Positions 60,047-64,000 of a DNA stretch of 64,000 nucleotides are shown here, piece by piece (positions within the stretch are counted from its first letter, which is position 1; the number at the start of each line of letters is the position of its first letter). A program made the position numbers and the translations under genes. The stretch is taken from NCBI RefSeq assembly GCF_040548875.1, contig NZ_JBEPSJ010000003.1, forward strand, positions 62,001 through 126,000, read 5' to 3'. The notes below the pieces were generated by a model. The model did not search any database and was not told where the DNA came from. It was given only the letters and a program-made list of their open reading frames with translations. Origin of the DNA: Conyzicola nivalis_A (GTDB taxonomy: Bacteria > Actinomycetota > Actinomycetes > Actinomycetales > Microbacteriaceae).

Positions 60047-60706
60047 GTGGTAACTGTCATCATCCCCTGGCGCCCGCAGCCCTCGCGGCTCGCAGCGTTC
60101 GAAGCGACGTCTGAGTGGTACCGGGCGAATCTGCCCGGAGCCGAGATCCGCACGGTCGACTCGGGCGACGTGCCGTTCAACCTGGCGCGCTGCCGCAACG
60201 TGGGCATGGACGCCGTCGCCGATCCGGACGAGGTCGTCATCATCGGCGACGCGGACACTATCCCGAGCATCGCGCCGCTGCTCGAGGCCGTCTCGGCCGC
60301 TCGCGACTCGGGGCTAGTGCACCTGCCGTACACGCGCTACCAGTGGCTCGGAGCGGTCGGCACCGCGGCCTTCTTCGACGGGGCGCCACTCGAATCCGTC
60401 GAGGCGACTCTCGTCGTCGGCGCCTGCTCGGGCGTCTACGTGACCACGCCGCGCACGTGGGCCTCGCACGGCGGCCAGGACGAGCGGTTCCGCGGCTGGG
60501 GCTTCGAGGACTCCGCGTGGTTCGCAGCGCACACCACGCTGCTCGGCTCGCAGCCGCAGCGGCACGACGGCAACGTCTACGCCCTGCACCACGAGACGCA
60601 GCTGCGCGAGGGCGAGCAGTACGACGCCAACGCCGCGCTGCGCGAGCGCTACCGTGAGGCCGAGCCGTCGGCCGACGCCATGCGCGCGCTCGTCTTCGGG
60701 GCGTAG
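60047..60706 (+). CDS. small GT-A glycosyltransferase-like protein
   Basis: 219 aa. Starts VTVIIPWRPQPSR and has NLARCRNVGMDAV, the DxD motif in IIGDADTIPS, and RGWGFEDSAWFAAH, like the C-terminal domain of galactosyltransferase-family proteins. No membrane anchor. Start is GTG 60047, with TACACT 6 nt before it (leaderless). Acceptor unknown. Confidence 0.8.
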   Translation: MVTVIIPWRPQPSRLAAFEATSEWYRANLPGAEIRTVDSGDVPFNLARCRNVGMDAVADPDEVVIIGDADTIPSIAPLLEAVSAARDSGLVHLPYTRYQWLGAVGTAAFFDGAPLESVEATLVVGACSGVYVTTPRTWASHGGQDERFRGWGFEDSAWFAAHTTLLGSQPQRHDGNVYALHHETQLREGEQYDANAALRERYREAEPSADAMRALVFGA

Positions 60707-60731
60707 CGGGGCGTTTTCGCGCGTTACGCGG

Positions 60732-61349
60732 CTACTCCACCGGCTGGCGCAGGATCGTGCGCAGCCGCGCCGGCTCGACCCTGCGCGCGTCGCTGAGGTA
60801 GATCTCATGGTGCTTGCCGCGCATGGCGAGCCCCGCGCCGGGGATGAACTCGTAGTGCAGGCGCTCGAGGATCTCCGCCTCGTCGTCGTACGAGCCGATG
60901 TGCAGGGTCTGCACGCAGCGTCCCTCGGTCAGGGTCTCGAGGCGAACGCGGTCGAGGCTCGCCGGCGCGCCGCCCGCGGCAACGGCGGCTCGTGCGGCGT
61001 CGAACATCTCCTCGGTGATCCACTCGGGCACCATCATCATCAGCGTCCAGTCCCAGCGGGACTTGTCGCGCGCCGCCGTGAAAGCCTCCATGTCGGCCGA
61101 CCACCACTGGCCTTCGAGCGGCATGACCACGTAGTCGCGGCCGAGCTGTTGTCTGCTCGCGAACTTCAACTTGTAGGCCATGGGGTACATGACCTCGAGC
61201 GCGTCGGCGAACTGCGACGAGCTGTTCGGATCGCCGTGCCCGTCGAGCATGAGGTACTGCGTCGGCGGCACATCCACTATCCGGAACTCGTTGTGCTTCG
61301 CCCGGTAGGCGTCCAGCGTCTTCTTGAAGTCGGTCTTCGTCGGTTCCAC
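60732..61349 (-). CDS. GyrI-like small-molecule-binding protein
   Basis: 205-aa single GyrI-like/SOUL-type domain (VPPTQYLMLDGHGDPNSS, YVVMPLEGQWW, QTLHIGSYDDEAEILERLHYEFIP). No DNA-binding domain. Such proteins bind or hydrolyse hydrophobic small molecules. Start is GTG 61349, with GGAGGAG 4 nt upstream. No operon partner. Confidence 0.88.
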   Translation of the reverse strand: MEPTKTDFKKTLDAYRAKHNEFRIVDVPPTQYLMLDGHGDPNSSSQFADALEVMYPMAYKLKFASRQQLGRDYVVMPLEGQWWSADMEAFTAARDKSRWDWTLMMMVPEWITEEMFDAARAAVAAGGAPASLDRVRLETLTEGRCVQTLHIGSYDDEAEILERLHYEFIPGAGLAMRGKHHEIYLSDARRVEPARLRTILRQPVE

Positions 61350-61601
61350 GTCGCTCCTCCATGGCGTCGGCAGCAACGGCACGCGCTCAATCTAGGGCCT
61401 CCGCGGATCGCGGGGCAACGCGGGCTGGCGCCGGGGGCGCGCGCGGCGGCTCCGGCTCGACGAGGCGCTTCAGGCTTCGCGACGGGGTTCCGGCGGGGCC
61501 GTTTTCGCTCACGGCGAGGTTGCGGCTCGATGAGCCCGCCGCGGCAGGCTCATTCGTCAGGAAGCGGCTCGCGAGCGTTTGCGACCCGCCTGCCAGCCCG
61601 C
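61350..61601. other. gene-free GC-rich spacer
   Basis: I see no gene here. The stretch at about 61455-61585 contains short related words (ggctcgacgag, ggctcgatgagc, ggctcgcgagc) on both strands, like a degenerate repeat. A reading frame across it has atypical composition. Confidence 0.45.
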
Positions 61602-62888
61602 CTACGCCAGCGCCGCGTGCGCGCGCTCGCGCCCCGGCGTGGTGCGCAGAGACTCGCCGAGCGCCGTCAGCCGGGGCTCCCGCAGCGCGAGCACCCGCTC
61701 GAGCGCGGCCCGAAGCTCGTCGACCGTCGCCGTGTTCGGTGCGAGCGACTCGCCGAAGCCCTCGCGCTCGATGGCGGCGGCTCCCGCGAACTGGTCGGTC
61801 GAGAACGGCAGCACGAGCAACGGCAGCCCGTAGGTCATCGACTCGGTGACGCTGTTGTTGCCGCCGTGGTTCACGGCCGCCGCGGCGTGCGCGAGCAGCG
61901 TCACCTGCGGCAGGAACTCGCGAACGAGCCAGTCGGCGGGCAGGTCGCCGAGTTCGGCCCGGTCGGCGGATCCGATCGCGACGGCCACGCGGATGCGCAG
62001 CGACGCCAGCGCCGCCAACACCCTCGCGAGGACATCCCCTCGCACCGACAGAAAACTGCCGAAGCTCACGTAGACGAACGGTTCTTCGCTCGACGCGATC
62101 CAGGCATCCACCTCGTCGTCCGCCGCCTCGGAGCGCACGGCCGATCCGATGAACTCGTGTGCGGGCAGCAGAGCCGTGCGCGCCGGTTCGTGCAGTTCGC
62201 GCGGGTAGTTGAACAGCAGCAGCTCGCCGTGCTCCGCGAACGCGTTCTCGCTGCGCAGATGCGAGGCGTCGAGACCGTCGAGGGCGGCGTTCCACTCGGC
62301 GGTGAACGACGCGCTCACGTCGTCGCAGAGGGCGCGCAGGGCTGCGAGCGAGGCGGCATCCGGCTCGAACGCCCGCGGCCAGGAAGGCGGATAGCCGTAG
62401 ACCTCGTCGCCGACGGGAAGGGCCGAGGGATGCCCGAGCACGACGTCGGCGTACGGGGTGCCGTGGGCGAGGAGCGCGAGCCGCGCGCTGAAGGCCAGGT
62501 GGTCGACGATCACGCGGTCGGGCTTCACCTCGTCGACGACGCGCTGCACGGCGCGGGCGGTGTCGACCGGGTCCCAGAGCAGGTCGTTCTTGCGCGCGGA
62601 CGCCTGGAAGGCGAGTGTCTCGACCATGCCGAGCCGGGTGGCGGCGAAGAACCCGCGCAGCGCGTCGTCTTCGCCCTTGGGCTGGTCCTCGGCCTTGATG
62701 ATGCCCGGATTCGAGCCGCGACCCAGCTGCAGGTGCACCCGTTCGAAGCCGAATGAGTCGACGATCGACGCGGTGGCGCTGCCCGTGGCGACCACGACGC
62801 GCTCCCCCGCGGCCTGCCAGGCGGTGCCGAGCGTCGCGAGCGGAAGCAGGTGGGAGGCGTAGTCCGGGCTGATGATGAGCAGCGTCAC
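61602..62888 (-). CDS. GT1-family glycosyltransferase (MGT/UGT-like)
   Basis: 428-aa GT-B enzyme, probably glycosylating a small molecule or lipid with a nucleotide sugar. The N-terminal acceptor domain starts LLIISPDYASHLLPLATLG; the C-terminal donor domain has YVSFGSFLSV, FLPQVTLLAHAAAAVNHGGNNSVTESM and LLVLPFSTDQFAGAA. Overlaps the upstream glycosyltransferase gene by 4 nt, so the two should act together. Confidence 0.92.
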   Translation of the reverse strand: MTLLIISPDYASHLLPLATLGTAWQAAGERVVVATGSATASIVDSFGFERVHLQLGRGSNPGIIKAEDQPKGEDDALRGFFAATRLGMVETLAFQASARKNDLLWDPVDTARAVQRVVDEVKPDRVIVDHLAFSARLALLAHGTPYADVVLGHPSALPVGDEVYGYPPSWPRAFEPDAASLAALRALCDDVSASFTAEWNAALDGLDASHLRSENAFAEHGELLLFNYPRELHEPARTALLPAHEFIGSAVRSEAADDEVDAWIASSEEPFVYVSFGSFLSVRGDVLARVLAALASLRIRVAVAIGSADRAELGDLPADWLVREFLPQVTLLAHAAAAVNHGGNNSVTESMTYGLPLLVLPFSTDQFAGAAAIEREGFGESLAPNTATVDELRAALERVLALREPRLTALGESLRTTPGRERAHAALA

Positions 62889-64000
62889 CGGATGACCGCG
62901 CTGCCCGCGTGCGCGTCGTACACGGTGTCGCTCACGCCGGAGTAGACGACCGCGAGGGCGCGGGCCATGGCCTGAATGGTGAAGTTCTGCACCACGGTGT
63001 CGCGTGAGCGGTGCGGCCGCGCGTCGGTCGTCGCCGTCTGGGCGGCCTCGAGCGCCACGGTGTCGAGCGCGTCGCTCATCGATGCGGCGAGCAGGGCGGC
63101 GTCGGACGTGCGGGTGAGGAACCCGGTGACGCCCTCTTCGACGTATGTCGCCGGGCCTCCGCCCGCGGGGGCGACCACGAGCAGGCCCGCGGCCATCGCC
63201 TCGAGGATCGCGATGCCGAACTCCTCTTTCAGGCTGCCGCAGACGTAGACGCCGCCGGGGGCCGCGAGACCGGGAACCCCGAAGCGTGCCGCGGCCACCC
63301 AGCGTGCCACGGTGTCGTTGGGGCGGTGCCCAGCGAGCAGGAGACCGGATGCCACGGCCTCGTGTCTCGGGATCGTGCGGTCGATGCGGTCGAGCTGTTC
63401 GAGCTCGTCGGCCGACGGGTTCTCGAGGTCGCCGCCGACCAGCAGCAGGTTGGCGCGCTCGCGCAGCGGTCCGTTGGCCCAGGCGGAGGCGACGGTGGCC
63501 ATGCCCTTGATGCGGTGGAAGCGGCCGACGGAGATCAGCAGCGGCAGCCCGCGGCGTTCCTCCGGGAGGCCGTCGAGCAGCGTGCGCAGGCTCTCGAGCG
63601 TCGGCGTGGCCGGCGCGCCCGTGGCGTGGTCGGCGGCCTCCCCGACGGCGCGGTCGACGACCTCGAGGTCGATCCCCTCCGGCACGATCGAGTGACGCTC
63701 GGGGTGCGCCGTGATGTCGATGCCGACGAGCTCGCGCATGTCGGTCTCGAGATTGGGCCGCGGGAAGAGCACGGTGTGCGCGGCGTCGGCGGCGAGGCGC
63801 TGCACGAGCCGGGCGCGGAACCAGAAGTGCTCCCGCTCGTCGACCTCTCCGAAGTTGGCGCGGGTCAGGTCGCCCGACTGGTCGAGCGTGCGGATCACGG
63901 CGTGCGGGTCGGGCGCGACGGTGAACACGACGGGGATGCCGAGGTCGCGGGCGACGTTGGCGGCGGCGAGGCTGCCGACGTCGGCCATGCGCAGGTGCAG
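62885..64000 (-). CDS. GT4-type glycosyltransferase, N-terminus off the right edge
   Basis: At least 371 residues; the frame stays open to the window edge, so the start is probably outside. The donor half is visible: LPLLISVGRFHRIKGMATVASAW, NLLLVGGDLENPS, VYVCGSLKEEFGIAILEAMAAGLLVVAPAGGGPATYVEEGVTGFLT. The layout and the early PDPHAVIRTL resemble sucrose-phosphate-synthase-like GT4 enzymes; the specificity is not determined. Confidence 0.88.
   Translation of the reverse strand: MHLRMADVGSLAAANVARDLGIPVVFTVAPDPHAVIRTLDQSGDLTRANFGEVDEREHFWFRARLVQRLAADAAHTVLFPRPNLETDMRELVGIDITAHPERHSIVPEGIDLEVVDRAVGEAADHATGAPATPTLESLRTLLDGLPEERRGLPLLISVGRFHRIKGMATVASAWANGPLRERANLLLVGGDLENPSADELEQLDRIDRTIPRHEAVASGLLLAGHRPNDTVARWVAAARFGVPGLAAPGGVYVCGSLKEEFGIAILEAMAAGLLVVAPAGGGPATYVEEGVTGFLTRTSDAALLAASMSDALDTVALEAAQTATTDARPHRSRDTVVQNFTIQAMARALAVVYSGVSDTVYDAHAGSAVIR

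Noticed and set aside
61387..62295. Antisense or alternate frame extending the GT1 gene into the spacer.
   Set aside because: Different frame from the enzyme, Arg-rich, no domain.

Overview
The window looks like ordinary chromosome from a high-GC actinobacterium, most likely Microbacteriaceae (Micrococcales). Signs are the strong G/C bias at third codon positions, the fused OleBC protein, a complete menaquinone pathway beside a System II cytochrome c maturation operon, a bS22-type mini ribosomal protein next to a BldC-like regulator, many leaderless genes with a TANNNT box 5-8 nt before the start codon, and dispersed copies of a 'ccctgagcctgtcgaaggg' repeat. No prophage, insertion sequence, CRISPR array or rRNA is visible. 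The genus is not determined.

Layout. 1-7720: a divergent pair of PspC-domain proteins (one a sensor kinase cut by the left edge), an orphan membrane protein, and an ABC-2 exporter with its own NarL-type two-component system. 7752-10325: murB, two hot-dog hydratases, a 27-codon peptide gene with its own promoter and terminator, then a repeat-rich spacer. 10326-15066: oleA-oleBC-oleD, a complete long-chain olefin pathway. 15393-23000: a PTS-type dihydroxyacetone kinase (dhaKLM), a secreted quinoprotein with a cupredoxin-like tail, two tandem IclR regulators and a secreted ThuA-fold protein, plausibly one polyol/sugar oxidation locus. 23161-28000: tRNA-Met, tRNA-Thr and a MacAB-like export operon headed by a charged lipoprotein. 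28210-37482: alpha-glucosidase, an M23 peptidase behind a leader peptide and a structured leader, an inositol-phosphatase-family enzyme, tRNA-Tyr, a LacI regulator, a lytic transglycosylase, YajQ and cardiolipin synthase.

37583-54420 is a respiratory block. It holds a ferredoxin-NADP reductase-like protein, polyprenyl diphosphate synthase, menG, menF, menD, menA, menE, menB and menC (menaquinone), then tlpA-ccdA-resB-ccsB (thiol transport and haem attachment for c-type cytochromes), with a PPK2 polyphosphate kinase and small membrane proteins between. 54492-60030 carries an archaeal-type aspartyl-tRNA synthetase, small redox and ribosomal proteins, BldC-like and ArsR regulators, and TrkH/TrkA potassium uptake. 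60047-64000 holds three glycosyltransferases (the last cut by the right edge) and a GyrI-like protein.

Genes are tightly packed. Most operon joints are 1-4 nt ATGA, GTGA or TTGA overlaps, and several convergent pairs overlap at their 3' ends. The least explained material is: the 27-aa peptide gene and the GTGTCGCG sites upstream of it; the dhaKLM/quinoprotein neighbourhood; the 22-aa leader peptide and hairpins before the M23 peptidase; and repeat copies translated in frame inside three proteins.
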